From assembly GCA_030747175.1 (NCBI GenBank), contig JASLLE010000009.1:1-52186 (forward strand): DNA of 52,186 nt, read 5' to 3'. Position 1 is the stretch's first letter. The number at the start of each line of letters is the position of its first letter. The position numbers and the translations under genes are program-made. A model generated the notes under the pieces. It worked only from the letters and a program-made list of their open reading frames with translations, ran no database searches and had not been told where the DNA came from. This DNA comes from Dehalococcoidia bacterium. Its GTDB lineage: Bacteria; Chloroflexota; Dehalococcoidia; Lucifugimonadales; Lucifugimonadaceae. Below are positions 8,814 to 17,251 of the stretch, piece after piece.

Positions 8814-10852
8814 CCGAACCGCGGATGCAAGAGAACGTCGCCCTTTCTGTCGTCGGCACACCCCGGTGGACGCCCGAGCCCGATCCCCGCGGAGGTCCCG
8901 GAGACCCGGCGACTCTCCTGACGATCGACAAAAACGGCGGCGTGACCGCGTTCTCCGGCAAGGTGGAGTACGGCCAGGGGATCCGCAACGGGTTCGCCAT
9001 GGAGATCGCCGACGAACTCGACGTCCCGATTGATTCAGTGAACATCATCCTCGGCGACACGGCGCTGGTGCCACATGATCGCGGCACGACCGGCAGCGCA
9101 TCAACCCGCACCGTGGGTATCCAGTTGCGCCGCGCCGCGGCAATTGCTCGCGGGGCTCTTATCGACCTGGCGGCGACACGCCTGGAGGTGGAAGCGGGAT
9201 CGCTCGCTACGCGTGACGGACAGGTCATGATTGCGGACGGTGAGTCAGACGCCGTCTCGTACGCCAACCTGTTGTCGGGACACACCCTATCGCTGGCGAT
9301 CCCGGAGGTTGTCGAGACCAAGCGCGTGGAGGACTTCCACCTGATGGGCCGTCCAGCGCGGCGCATCGACGCGGTGTCACGCGTCACCGGAAGTACGAAG
9401 TACGCGCAGGACGTGGTCGTTCCGGGGATGCTGTACGGGAAGATCCTGCGACCGCCGTCATACGGAGCAAAGCTGCAGCAACTCGATACGGCACGGGCGG
9501 ATCGCGTCGCCGGGGTGGTATCGGTCGTAAGGGATGGCGATTTTGTTGGCGTGGTGGCCGAGCGCGAGGACATCGCGGAGTATGCGATCGAGGCGCTCCG
9601 TGCACGCTGGGAGGAGATCCAGCACGCGGCTTCCGACCTGAACCTGGCGGCGGTACTCAAGGAGAAGGCCGGGGAGTTTGTCACCCTGCGGGACGAAGGA
9701 TCACTGGACTCTGCGTTCGACTCCGCGGAGCGGGCTTTCGAGAACAGCTACTTCGTGCCGTACGTATCCAACGCCCAGATGGAGCCGAGCGCGTCAGTCG
9801 CCCGATGGGACGGCGATCACCTCACCATCTGGTGTGCCAATCGCGGCCCGTTCACCGAGCGGGACGGTCTCGTCGAGGCGCTCGGCGTGGACCCGGAACA
9901 GGTGCGGGTGATCTCGATGGATGTCGGGGGATCGTTCGGCACGAAAACGGCTACTGTTTCGCACGAAGCGGCGCGTCTGGCGAAGTCCGTTGGCGCGCCG
10001 GTGCGCGTCGCATACGATCGGGAAGAAGAGTTCGCGTGGAGCACCGTGCGGCCCGCCGCCACGTTTGATATCAAGAGCGGAGTCGCCGCCGACGGCACCA
10101 TCGTGGCGTGGGATTACACGGCCATCCACGCGGGTGAGAACGCATTCCGCGGGCAGCGGGGAGCGGACACGCCGTATGACGTCGGCAACGTTCGGATAAA
10201 GGTCGCGGCGGCGGATTCACCGCTGCAGGCCGGATCATATCGCTCGCTCGGCGGCGCAACGAATCATTTCGCCCGCGAAGTCCACATGGACGAGATCGCT
10301 CGCGGGATCGGGCTCGACCCGCTGGAGTTCCGGTTGGCGAACCTGTCACACCCGCGCCTGAGGCCGGCCCTGACGGCGGCGGCCGAGGCGTTCGGCTGGG
10401 AATCCCGGGCATCCAGGCCGGGGATCGGTTACGGAGTTGCGGTCGGGTACGACGCCGGGAGTTTCACGGCACAGTGCGTCGAGGTTTCGGTCGAGAACCA
10501 GGATGTGCAGGTGAAACGCGTGGTCGTGGGCTTCGACTGCGGCCTGGTCGTGAATCCCGACGGCGCCCGCAACCAGATTGAGGGTTCGATCATCATGGGG
10601 ATGGGAACGGCGCTGTGGGAGGCGGTGGAGTTCGACGGTGGACGCGTTTTGAACGGCAAGTTGAGCCGCTATCACGTGCCCCGGATTGCGGATACGCCGG
10701 AGATCGAAGTGGTGTTCACGGGCGACCCCGAGACGCTGTCATCGGGCGCAGGCGAACCGGGCATCGTTCCTATTGCTGCCGCCATAGCTAACGCCGTACG
10801 GGACGCCACGGGGAAGGCGATCGATGAGTTGCCGATCGTGCCGCAGTTGTAA
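8810..10852 (+). CDS. Molybdenum hydroxylase large subunit (IorB/xanthine dehydrogenase-like)
   Basis: A 680-residue molybdopterin-binding catalytic subunit. The ATG at 8810 overlaps the upstream stop. The N-terminal block (GKVEYGQGIRNGFAMEIADE, then GDTALVPHDRGTTGS) is placed before the alpha/beta hammerhead (from about 190). This order is typical of IorB-type proteins rather than canonical XDH/CoxL. The FGTKTA region and SYRSLGGATNHF follow, and the catalytic Glu649 sits in SSGAGEPG near the C-terminus. There is no CoxL-type cysteine loop, so it is not a form I CO dehydrogenase. The likely reaction is hydroxylation of an N-heterocycle or aldehyde; the substrate is unknown. No twin-arginine signal is seen, and no maturation factor lies nearby. 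Confidence 0.92.
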   Translation: MTEPRMQENVALSVVGTPRWTPEPDPRGGPGDPATLLTIDKNGGVTAFSGKVEYGQGIRNGFAMEIADELDVPIDSVNIILGDTALVPHDRGTTGSASTRTVGIQLRRAAAIARGALIDLAATRLEVEAGSLATRDGQVMIADGESDAVSYANLLSGHTLSLAIPEVVETKRVEDFHLMGRPARRIDAVSRVTGSTKYAQDVVVPGMLYGKILRPPSYGAKLQQLDTARADRVAGVVSVVRDGDFVGVVAEREDIAEYAIEALRARWEEIQHAASDLNLAAVLKEKAGEFVTLRDEGSLDSAFDSAERAFENSYFVPYVSNAQMEPSASVARWDGDHLTIWCANRGPFTERDGLVEALGVDPEQVRVISMDVGGSFGTKTATVSHEAARLAKSVGAPVRVAYDREEEFAWSTVRPAATFDIKSGVAADGTIVAWDYTAIHAGENAFRGQRGADTPYDVGNVRIKVAAADSPLQAGSYRSLGGATNHFAREVHMDEIARGIGLDPLEFRLANLSHPRLRPALTAAAEAFGWESRASRPGIGYGVAVGYDAGSFTAQCVEVSVENQDVQVKRVVVGFDCGLVVNPDGARNQIEGSIIMGMGTALWEAVEFDGGRVLNGKLSRYHVPRIADTPEIEVVFTGDPETLSSGAGEPGIVPIAAAIANAVRDATGKAIDELPIVPQL

Positions 10853-10925
10853 CTTGAATCGGAGAACGTATCGGGTACACACGGCCGCCGAGTCGAATTG
10901 ATGGATACGTTCGAAATTCGTTCAC

Positions 10926-11753
10926 ATGATCGTTAACGCGAGGATGTACTCGGTAACACCATCGGTCGGTGTGTTGTGGAACCGGTTGCTGGACAACATA
11001 GTGCAGGCTAGCGGCGGAAATCACGAAGTCCTCGACTACCCGCCGCCGCAGCCGCTGGGGCCGCTGTGGGCGCGTGATGACAAGGCAGCGGTTTTCATGT
11101 GCGGCCTGCCCTACAGCCTGGGCGAGCGGGATGACGGGATAGTGGTCGCCCCGGTTCCATGGCCGGAGGCATATGGCGGCAAGCCGGTTTACTGGAGTTA
11201 CCTGGTTGTGCCAGCGGACTCCGGACACAGGTCTGTCTCCGATACGTTCGGCGGCCGGCTGGCGCTCACGACGAACGAGTCGCAATCCGGTTTCTACGCC
11301 GCTCTTCACACGCTCATGGAGTTTGAGGGGCGTGAGCCGCTTTACGCGGAACTGGTGGGACCGACCATCACGGTGCTGGAGAACGTAAAGGCCGTGGCGG
11401 AAGGCCGGGCCGATCTGGCGCCTATCGATAGTTACGGTTTCGACTTGCTGGCGCGGCACGCTCCAGAATTGATCGAACGAGTGCGGGTGATCGGCAGAAC
11501 TGAGAAGACGCCGATTCCGATGCTCGCATGTTCCGGGGAGCCGTCCGTTGGGCTGCGCGATGCCTTCCTGGAGGCGCATAACGACCCGGTAAATGGGCGG
11601 TTGATGGATGAGTTGTTGCTGGACAGGTTCGTGGTTCCGGACCCGGAGACGTATGCCCCCTACCCGGCTCGGCGTGCGCGGGTGAACGCTCACTGGTCTA
11701 CGCATCGGTTAAGCGAGACAGAGAACGAGGCCCTAGCGCCTGATTACGGGTAA
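10926..11753 (+). CDS. PhnD-like substrate-binding domain protein, no signal peptide
   Basis: A 275-residue protein of the phosphate/phosphonate binding-protein (PhnD, type 2 periplasmic binding) fold. Features include the TFGGRLALTTNESQSGF ligand-loop region near 107-123 and the AEGRADLAPIDSYGFDLL segment near 160-177, typical of this family. Unlike a transporter component it lacks any signal peptide or lipobox and has no ABC partners nearby, so it is probably cytoplasmic. It lies 73 bp after the molybdenum hydroxylase on the same strand and may be co-expressed with it. Its ligand and role are unknown; a sensor or carrier role is an inference. Confidence 0.8.
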   Translation: MIVNARMYSVTPSVGVLWNRLLDNIVQASGGNHEVLDYPPPQPLGPLWARDDKAAVFMCGLPYSLGERDDGIVVAPVPWPEAYGGKPVYWSYLVVPADSGHRSVSDTFGGRLALTTNESQSGFYAALHTLMEFEGREPLYAELVGPTITVLENVKAVAEGRADLAPIDSYGFDLLARHAPELIERVRVIGRTEKTPIPMLACSGEPSVGLRDAFLEAHNDPVNGRLMDELLLDRFVVPDPETYAPYPARRARVNAHWSTHRLSETENEALAPDYG

Positions 11754-11775
11754 GGGCGGGGCGAGTTCCGCCCGT

Positions 11776-12069
11776 GGGCGTATTGCCATACGCCCCTGTA
11801 GTGTCATCCTTCACGGAGTTTTCTCCCAGTTCCCTCGCACGCCGGGAGAGGTACGGAGCGGTGATGCCGTGTCCTGAGGCTCCCGAAGGACCCGAGCGCG
11901 CGCCTAGCTCGTGATCGGATCGCTATCCGAACACGGTCCCGTCACCCCGGCCCTCTCCCGACGGGAGAGGGGGTTTGTGTGGGAGTGTTTTCAGGGGATT
12001 GGGTGTTCTGGTGGGAGGGTCGCGCGGTTCAGGTCCCTCGTCCTTCCGGTATCGGAAGGATCGGAATGA
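11776..12069. repeat. Cluster of dispersed palindromes in a convergent gap
   Basis: The gap 11754-12111 holds GGGCGTATTGCCATACGCCC (11776-11795, a perfect 8-bp stem), TCCTGAGGCTCCCGAAGGA (11872-11890), CCCTCTCCCGACGGGAGAGG (11951-11970) and TCCTTCCGGTATCGGAAGGA (12041-12060). All have relatives elsewhere in this window. The gap separates convergent genes, so these hairpins could also end transcription. No gene is seen. Confidence 0.65.
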
Positions 12070-12111
12070 ACTTTTGGTGTGGTGGTGCCTCCGTCTTGCG
12101 CCCTTGCGGGA

Positions 12112-12429
12112 CTATGGCTGCGGCGAGAACGGGGCTGCGTTCATCATCTGGGTGGACTGTTTCACGATCAGTCCTTTGGTCATCGGCTGGTACTCGTTGA
12201 CCCAGCGGGGATCGGCGCGGAATGCTGCCCGTGCCTTTTCGTAGTGCGCGTAGTCCTCGTAGGCCCAGATGTGGACGACCCGGTTCAGGGTTCCGATGTC
12301 GGTGTAGTACCAGCCGGCGAGCTTGATGCCGTGGTCCTCGCGGACCTTGAGGCCGACCTTCTGCACCGCTTCCAGGTATTTCGGGACCTGTCCAACGGCG
12401 ATGTCGTAGGTGCGCATGTCGTAGATCAC
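12112..12429 (-). CDS. NIPSNAP family protein
   Basis: A 105-residue single-domain protein of the NIPSNAP/dimeric alpha-beta barrel family. The opening IYDMRTYDI, the central LAGWYYTDIGTLNRVVHIWA and the YEDYAHYEKARAAF segment are the standard family pattern. It is cytoplasmic and probably dimeric; bacterial members have no agreed biochemical role. The start is GTG at 12429 with AGGGGAG upstream. It is followed by repeats and preceded, 94 bp away, by the Gfo/Idh gene on the same strand, so it could be the second gene of that unit. Confidence 0.9.
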   Translation of the reverse strand: MIYDMRTYDIAVGQVPKYLEAVQKVGLKVREDHGIKLAGWYYTDIGTLNRVVHIWAYEDYAHYEKARAAFRADPRWVNEYQPMTKGLIVKQSTQMMNAAPFSPQP

Positions 12430-12523
12430 TGGCTGTTCTCCCCTGCGTGTTCGCTGAAGTCGTCTGTTTTGCCTCTGTGCGGCGCATAAAGCCAGACCCG
12501 GGCAACGGAGTCAAGCCGCCGTG

Positions 12524-13525
12524 CTACTCCAGGTACTCAACGGTTGCCCATGTCCCCGAGTCGATCGAGTCCTCGGCGGCCAGGCCGGTCAGTTGCAGAT
12601 CTGCCATCGTTGCCGAACCGGTGTGCGATCCCCGGCCGGAGTTTACGGCGTCAATGAACGCGGCTACAGATTCGTGCATGCCCGGCCAGGAGGCGTGCGG
12701 CTGCCGGGCCGGGTGTGGTTCGGTTTGCCAACCGGGATGCCCGCCGGATCGAAAACGCAGTTCTCCACGAAACAGGTCAGCCTCAAGATCGCCGTCGCTC
12801 CCGTGGACGGCGATCCAGGCGCCGAGTCCGCCGACCGACTCGATATTGGCGTCGAAGGTCCCGCGGATGCCATCGTAGTCAAGCTGCACAAGCGTCTGAG
12901 ACTGCATCCTGCCGGGTACGCCTGATCCGTCCTGAACAAGCACACGCGACGGACGGCGGCCGATCATCCGGTTGAGTGGATCGAGGTACCAGGGGATGAG
13001 TTGCAGGGCCAGGCTGATGTCAGACCCGGGCACCGGTCCCCATCCAGATGTCATGGTCACCAGGGCCGTATGCGGCGTGCCAATCGCCCCTTCCGCTATG
13101 AAGGCAGCGGCACGATCTACGACGGGAAGGTACGACAGTTCAAGATCAGCATGCGTTACCTGGCTGACCAAAGTGAGACGGGCGATCTCGCCTCGGATCT
13201 CGCTGCGTCTATCGGAGAGCGGCGGCTCGTAGAACACCGGCAATCCAGAATCCAGCGCCGCGCCGATGACGGCGGCGTGCTGATCTTCGGTAACTGCGAT
13301 CATCACGGCATCGGCAACATCCGGGTCGAGAAGTTCGTGAAAATCCGGTGTTACGAAGGCTTCCCGGCCCAGGGCGGCGCGAGCCGCTTCCCGCGTGGCG
13401 TCGCTTCGGCCGGCAGCGGCGATTACTTCTGCGCCGGCAATGCGGGCCTCCGCCGGCAGGTAGGCGTTGATCGCCCACGAACCGAAACCGATGATCCCGA
13501 GGCGGATGTGCTGTGAATCAGGCAT
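12524..13525 (-). CDS. Gfo/Idh/MocA family oxidoreductase
   Basis: A 333-residue NAD(P)-dependent oxidoreductase-like protein. The N-terminal Rossmann motif LGIIGFGSWA is clear, followed by a C-terminal alpha/beta dimerisation domain. Known members oxidise or reduce sugars, inositols or biliverdin. The usual EKP motif, whose Lys helps catalysis and cofactor binding, reads YEPPLSD here (Lys replaced by Pro), so activity may differ or be lost. The ATG at 13525 places the Rossmann fold 8 residues from the start as usual; an ATG at 13534 and a GTG at 13549 are alternatives. No strong ribosome site is seen. Confidence 0.85.
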   Translation of the reverse strand: MPDSQHIRLGIIGFGSWAINAYLPAEARIAGAEVIAAAGRSDATREAARAALGREAFVTPDFHELLDPDVADAVMIAVTEDQHAAVIGAALDSGLPVFYEPPLSDRRSEIRGEIARLTLVSQVTHADLELSYLPVVDRAAAFIAEGAIGTPHTALVTMTSGWGPVPGSDISLALQLIPWYLDPLNRMIGRRPSRVLVQDGSGVPGRMQSQTLVQLDYDGIRGTFDANIESVGGLGAWIAVHGSDGDLEADLFRGELRFRSGGHPGWQTEPHPARQPHASWPGMHESVAAFIDAVNSGRGSHTGSATMADLQLTGLAAEDSIDSGTWATVEYLE

Positions 13526-13614
13526 GCCGGACATCGTACGTGAGGGCACAGTACCTTGACCCTCTCGCGTGGTGCGATATACATTTGAAGTGTCCCGCTA
13601 CCACGGATTTTCGA

Positions 13615-13689
13615 GCGGAAGTGGCTCAGTGGTAGAGCATCACCTTGCCAAGGTGAGGGTCGCGAGTTCGAATCTCGTCTTCCGCTCCA
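13615..13689 (+). tRNA. tRNA-Gly (GCC)
   Basis: Acceptor GCGGAAG (13615-13621) pairs with CTTCCGC (13679-13685), followed by discriminator T and an encoded CCA. The anticodon loop TTGCCAA carries GCC at 13647-13649 between TCACC and GGTGA. The T-arm reads GAGTTCGAATCTC. Confidence 0.97.
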
Positions 13690-13710
13690 CTCGAAATATC
13701 TTGTTCAAAA

Positions 13711-13735
13711 GCCCCCGCCGAGGCGGGGGCTTCTG
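13711..13735 (+). terminator. Terminator hairpin after tRNA-Gly
   Basis: A perfect 9-bp stem, GCCCCCGCC-GA-GGCGGGGGC (13711-13730), is followed by TTCTGTGTT, 21 nt after the tRNA end. Confidence 0.75.
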
Positions 13736-13740
13736 TGTTC

Positions 13741-14058
13741 CCGACGCGTTTCGGGAGCGCCCTCGCCGGTTTTCTTACGCTCTGGAAACCGGTCTGCCCC
13801 CCATCGCGGACCCGGCCGCTCGACGGCAGTGAAATGCTCTGCGTGCTCACCCGCAAACGGGCGGTCTGTCTTCGCCATGCAAAGTACGAGGTCGATTGAC
13901 GGCCCGCCACGTGTTACCACGGGTCACGATCCAATAACTTTGCGTGAAGAGTTGCCGCTCTGAGTCCGTCTCTGACTCCCCATGCCAGCATGAGATGAGC
14001 CGGATTGCGCCATGCGCCGGTGGCGATCATCCAGGTAGCCGACCATTGGAAGTTGTAA
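13741..14058. other. Gap upstream of the archaellin gene
   Basis: About 320 bp with no supported gene. It must hold the promoter of the archaellin gene, but no clear -35/-10 pair was identified by eye. Confidence 0.4.
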
Positions 14059-14781
14059 ATGCTCAAACATTCGCGTGGACGGGTAAAGACGCAGCGAGGA
14101 ATCACAGGCCTCGAAACGGCGATAGTGATGATCGCGTTCGTGGTGGTCGCCTCTGTGTTTGCCATCACGGTGCTCAGCACGGGTATCTTCTCGTCGGAGA
14201 GAAGCAAAGAGACGGTGTTCGCAGGGCTGAACGAAGTACGTTCTTCGCTCCAACCACGCGGCAGCGTGATCGCCTACAAGGGCGCGCTCGACGGAACGAC
14301 AGACACGATCTACAAGGTCAGCTTCGTTGTGTCCAACGCTATGGAGGGTGAAGCGATAAACCTGACACCGCCTTACACGGTGGGCAATGACGGCGATGAC
14401 CCTGACATCTCCACCGGCGCAGTGACCAAGACGATCGTTTCGTACGCCGACGCGAACCAGTTTTTGAGCGATCTACCCTGGACCGTTTCCTGGCCCGGTT
14501 ACGACAACGGAGATAACCTGCTGGAGGTCGGGGAGACCGCTGAGATCACGGTCTGGCTGGCTGATCGGGTGACGGCGGTGACGAACGCCACCGACTCCGG
14601 CGGTATCGCCCTCATGGACGGCTCAGCCACCGATGGCGGCGCCGCCGGCCTCGCCGACACGTCGACGGTCCCGGGAATCGACGATAAGTGGACCATCGAG
14701 ATCAAGACGGATCGCGGCGCCACGCTCAACATCGAGCGAACCCTGCCGAGCGGCCTCAAATCGATCATGGATCTCCGTTAG
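14059..14781 (+). CDS. Archaellin-like protein (class III signal peptide)
   Basis: A 240-residue protein matching archaeal flagellins rather than bacterial type IV pilins or FliC. The basic leader ends KTQRG (cleavage predicted after Gly14) and is followed by a hydrophobic polymerisation helix, ITGLETAIVMIAFVVVASVF (15-34). SSERSKETVFAGLNEV comes next, and the rest is a beta-rich body. This N-terminus closely resembles FlaB archaellins of Methanomicrobia. Known archaellins are processed by a FlaK/PibD-type peptidase and assembled by FlaI/FlaJ; none of these genes is in the window, and the gene stands alone between terminators. It is probably a filament subunit for a motility or adhesion structure encoded elsewhere. 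Acquisition from archaea is an inference. A weak GGAAG precedes the ATG. Confidence 0.85.
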   Translation: MLKHSRGRVKTQRGITGLETAIVMIAFVVVASVFAITVLSTGIFSSERSKETVFAGLNEVRSSLQPRGSVIAYKGALDGTTDTIYKVSFVVSNAMEGEAINLTPPYTVGNDGDDPDISTGAVTKTIVSYADANQFLSDLPWTVSWPGYDNGDNLLEVGETAEITVWLADRVTAVTNATDSGGIALMDGSATDGGAAGLADTSTVPGIDDKWTIEIKTDRGATLNIERTLPSGLKSIMDLR

Positions 14782-14867
14782 GTAAATCATTCGCCGGCCG
14801 GTACAGGTTTTCTTCAAACCCGATGTACGTGCGGACAGTGTTGTGTGGTTGCGGTCACTGGCCCGTG

Positions 14868-14899
14868 GGCGGTCGCCTCCTGAGAGGCGGCCGCCTTTT
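14868..14899 (+). terminator. Intrinsic terminator of the archaellin gene
   Basis: A 12-bp stem, GGCGGTCGCCTC / GAGGCGGCCGCC with one G-U pair and a 4-nt loop, is followed by TTTT, 87 nt after the stop codon. Confidence 0.85.
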
Positions 14900-15106
14900 C
14901 GCGTCTTCTCCACTCATCTGGGGAGAGTCGGCTGGCGCGGGCCACTGAACATCAGACCATCGAATTCAATGCCGGCGCCGTTGCAAACGCGATCAGAGCC
15001 CATCTGCCCGGGTCAAGATCGCAGGTGTTTGAAACCAGGTCTGTCTGCCGGGTTTGATCGCCGCGCCAGGTGGGCCAGACAGGTAGGAAAGAGAACCGGG
15101 TAATAC

Positions 15107-15139
15107 AAAAGGGCGGCCCGCTGGCGGACCGCCCTTTTT
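15107..15139. terminator. Terminator of the IscA-like gene (bidirectional)
   Basis: GGGCGGCCCG / CGGACCGCCC (one mismatch, 4-nt loop) is flanked by AAAA on the left and TTTTT on the right, so it can stop transcription in both directions. It lies 22 nt after the minus-strand stop at 15161. Confidence 0.8.
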
Positions 15140-15160
15140 ATTAAGATCAGAAACACGGAG

Positions 15161-15574
15161 TTAGTGGCCGCCGCATGCGCAGGCGCCGCCGCCGCCGCCA
15201 CCACATCCTCCGCCACCGCCACCACCGCATGCACAGCCGCCGGCGCCGCCGCAGCCACCAGCGCTGGCAAAGTTCGGGTTGGAGATTACAAATCCACTGC
15301 GTTGCAGGCCATCAACGTAGTCGATATTCGAGCCCTGCAAAAGCGGTGAACTCTCGGCGTCCACGACGATTTTCACACCGAAGTACTCGACCAGGGTGTC
15401 GTTGTCATCGGGAGACTCTTCGAGGCCAAGAATGTATTCCACGCCGCCCATCGCGCCCGGCGCCAGTGAGATTCGGATAAGGCCCTCATCAGCGTCCTGT
15501 TCAGCCAGCACTTCCTTGAACTTTTCCGAAGCTGTCTCAGTAACCGTGAGCAGAGCCGAGTTCTCGATCACCAT
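15161..15574 (-). CDS. HesB/IscA family protein with cysteine-rich tail
   Basis: A 137-residue A-type iron-sulfur carrier homologue. The fold signature is clear (LLTVTETASEKFKEVL, LIRISLAPGAMGGVEYILGL, GFVISNPNFAS). The first conserved ligand cysteine of IscA (GGCSG) is replaced: the motif reads GAMGG with Met at about 42. The usual short CGCG tail is replaced by a long Gly-rich tail carrying six cysteines and a terminal His (GGC, GGCAC, GGC, ACAC patterns). Metal binding by the tail is likely, but whether it works as an Fe-S scaffold is open. The ATG at 15574 was chosen for its upstream GGAGA. No isc/suf genes are nearby. Confidence 0.85.
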   Translation of the reverse strand: MVIENSALLTVTETASEKFKEVLAEQDADEGLIRISLAPGAMGGVEYILGLEESPDDNDTLVEYFGVKIVVDAESSPLLQGSNIDYVDGLQRSGFVISNPNFASAGGCGGAGGCACGGGGGGGCGGGGGGACACGGH

Positions 15575-15911
15575 ATGGTTCTCCGTATCTTCAGATGGTC
15601 TGCGTTCAACCACTCAAGGCCATTGTACGGCCTGTATGAAATAGTTGTGCATTTTCGCGCGATTAACGTATTACGTCGAAGTTCTCTTAACCGTCGTCAC
15701 ATATCGTATACCAATAGTTCCAAGACGCATGATTGTGGCGTAACATGACTAATGTGACTTATTTAACGAATGGTTCCGTCGGGAACATAGCGTTAACCGC
15801 CCGGTATCGCAATCTGGATATGACGGTTGAGTCACCCGCTCGATGATGGATTCCCAAGAACCGGGAACCGTCCACCACCGATCCTCCTCACATCAGATTA
15901 TTACTTTAGGA
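15575..15911. promoter_or_regulatory. Divergent AT-rich promoter region
   Basis: This 337-bp gap lies between the divergent IscA-like and Lrp/AsnC genes. It is markedly more AT-rich than its surroundings (e.g. around 15655-15790), consistent with promoters for both genes and possibly autoregulatory sites for the Lrp-type regulator. No specific operator can be assigned by eye. Confidence 0.4.
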
Positions 15912-15929
15912 ATGGGGAATGCCCCGCGC

Positions 15930-16373
15930 ATGGACGAGCTAGATCGACAGATCATCACCATCCTGGAAAAAGACGGAAGGACCGCCAACGCCACTATCGC
16001 CCGCGAAGTCGGCGTGAGTGAAGGGACGGTCCGGAGGCGGCTGAAGCGCCTGATAGGCGACGAGGTCATCAGGGTTATGGCGTTTCCAGATCCAAAAGCC
16101 CTCGGCTTCGAGTCAGAGGCGCTAATCGGGGTCCAGGTCGACCCTGACAAGATGGACCAGGTTGCGACGGAACTCTCCAACCTGGAAAACACGCGCTGGG
16201 TTGCCCTGGCGACCGGCACCTTCGACATCTTCGCCTGGGCGACGCTGCCGGACGCCGAGAAGCTGGGCCGCTTCCTCCGGGAAAAGGTTGGCGTGATTCC
16301 GGGTGTGCGTCGCACCGAGACGTTCGTCACCCTTGCGATTCGCAAGCGGGATTACGGCATCCCGGTCGCCTAA
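15930..16373 (+). CDS. Lrp/AsnC family transcriptional regulator
   Basis: A 147-residue feast/famine regulator. The N-terminal winged-helix domain (MDELDRQIITILEKDGR, then TIAREVGVSEGTVRRRLKRL) is followed by the C-terminal RAM ligand-binding domain from about 60. Members form dimers to octamers that sense amino acids. The start is uncertain: ATG 15930 gives the standard family N-terminus and has GGGGA upstream, while in-frame ATGs at 15912 and 15843 give longer forms. It lies 180 bp before bioY on the same strand; control of bioY is possible but not shown by sequence. Confidence 0.9.
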   Translation: MDELDRQIITILEKDGRTANATIAREVGVSEGTVRRRLKRLIGDEVIRVMAFPDPKALGFESEALIGVQVDPDKMDQVATELSNLENTRWVALATGTFDIFAWATLPDAEKLGRFLREKVGVIPGVRRTETFVTLAIRKRDYGIPVA

Positions 16374-16553
16374 TCCAGCGGCATGGCGGCCTGATATCCC
16401 GGGGCCCCAAACGGGTCGAAGTTAGTGGGCGAAGGGGCTTGCGCGAATTTGAGCAAAGTGACAAACTCGCGCCTTCGCTCGCCCGTGAACACATGGGACT
16501 AATGGCAACGATCCATCTTTGATCGCCGATGGATTTTGCGTACTGGAGCATTA

Positions 16554-17198
16554 ATGACCTCTGCGGTTTCCAGACAAAATCGCACTCTTTTCGACGTTCT
16601 CGTTCCGTATTCCGGTATCTGGGCAAACATCGCGACGATAATCGTCGGCAGCCTGGTGATCGCGGCGTTCGCTCAACTCAGATTCTCTCTTCCGTGGACG
16701 CCTGTCCCGATTACGGGCCAGACCTTCGCTGTCCTGCTTGTGGCGGCCACCGTTGGATCCAGGCGGGGCGGGCTCGCCGCGGCGCTTTATCTCTTCGAAG
16801 GATCGATCGGCCTTCCCTTCTGGGCGGGCGGCGCTTCCGGCGTCGCGTGGAGTATCACCTCCGGCGGTTACATCATCGGATTCATCCCGGCTGCGTTCCT
16901 TGTTGGTTTCCTGGCCGAGAGAGGCTGGGATCGTGGTCCATGGCTGCTCGCCGCGCTCGTTGCCGCGAACGCCTTGATTTACGTCCCGGGGGTATGGTGG
17001 CTGCACCATGAGCTGCAAACCCTGATCCCGGGCGGAAGTACCTTCGATAACACCCTTGAGCTGGGCCTCTGGCCGTTCATCGCGGGTGACCTTGCGAAGA
17101 TCGTTCTCGTGTCCCTGGCGTTGCCCGCGGCGTGGTCGCTTTACGACCGATACGACCCCCGGGCACGACGCGATCGGAACCCCGACGGTAATCCGTAG
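16554..17198 (+). CDS. bioY: BioY biotin transporter (ECF S-component)
   Basis: A 214-residue membrane protein of the BioY family, the substrate-binding component of biotin ECF transporters. Recognisable features are LPWTPVPITGQTFAVLL near 48-64, the GSRRG loop after it, and GGYIIGFIPAAFLVGFLAERG near 108-128. About six membrane segments are present. ATG 16554 was preferred because GGAG lies 6 nt upstream. No EcfA/EcfT genes are nearby, so it either uses a shared energising module encoded elsewhere or works alone, as reported for some BioY proteins. Confidence 0.93.
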   Translation: MTSAVSRQNRTLFDVLVPYSGIWANIATIIVGSLVIAAFAQLRFSLPWTPVPITGQTFAVLLVAATVGSRRGGLAAALYLFEGSIGLPFWAGGASGVAWSITSGGYIIGFIPAAFLVGFLAERGWDRGPWLLAALVAANALIYVPGVWWLHHELQTLIPGGSTFDNTLELGLWPFIAGDLAKIVLVSLALPAAWSLYDRYDPRARRDRNPDGNP

Positions 17199-17251
17199 GG
17201 GTCAGGTCGCCGCCTCAGGTCGCCGGACCCCTCGTCGATAATTGTTTCATG

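Noticed and set aside
8810-10852. Form I carbon monoxide dehydrogenase large subunit
   Set aside because: It lacks the CoxL active-site cysteine loop, the domain order is IorB-like, and no FAD subunit (coxM) is present.
15164-15480. Plus-strand Arg/His-rich and Ala-rich frames
   Set aside because: They arise from the GC-rich antisense of the Cys/Gly tail of the IscA-like protein.
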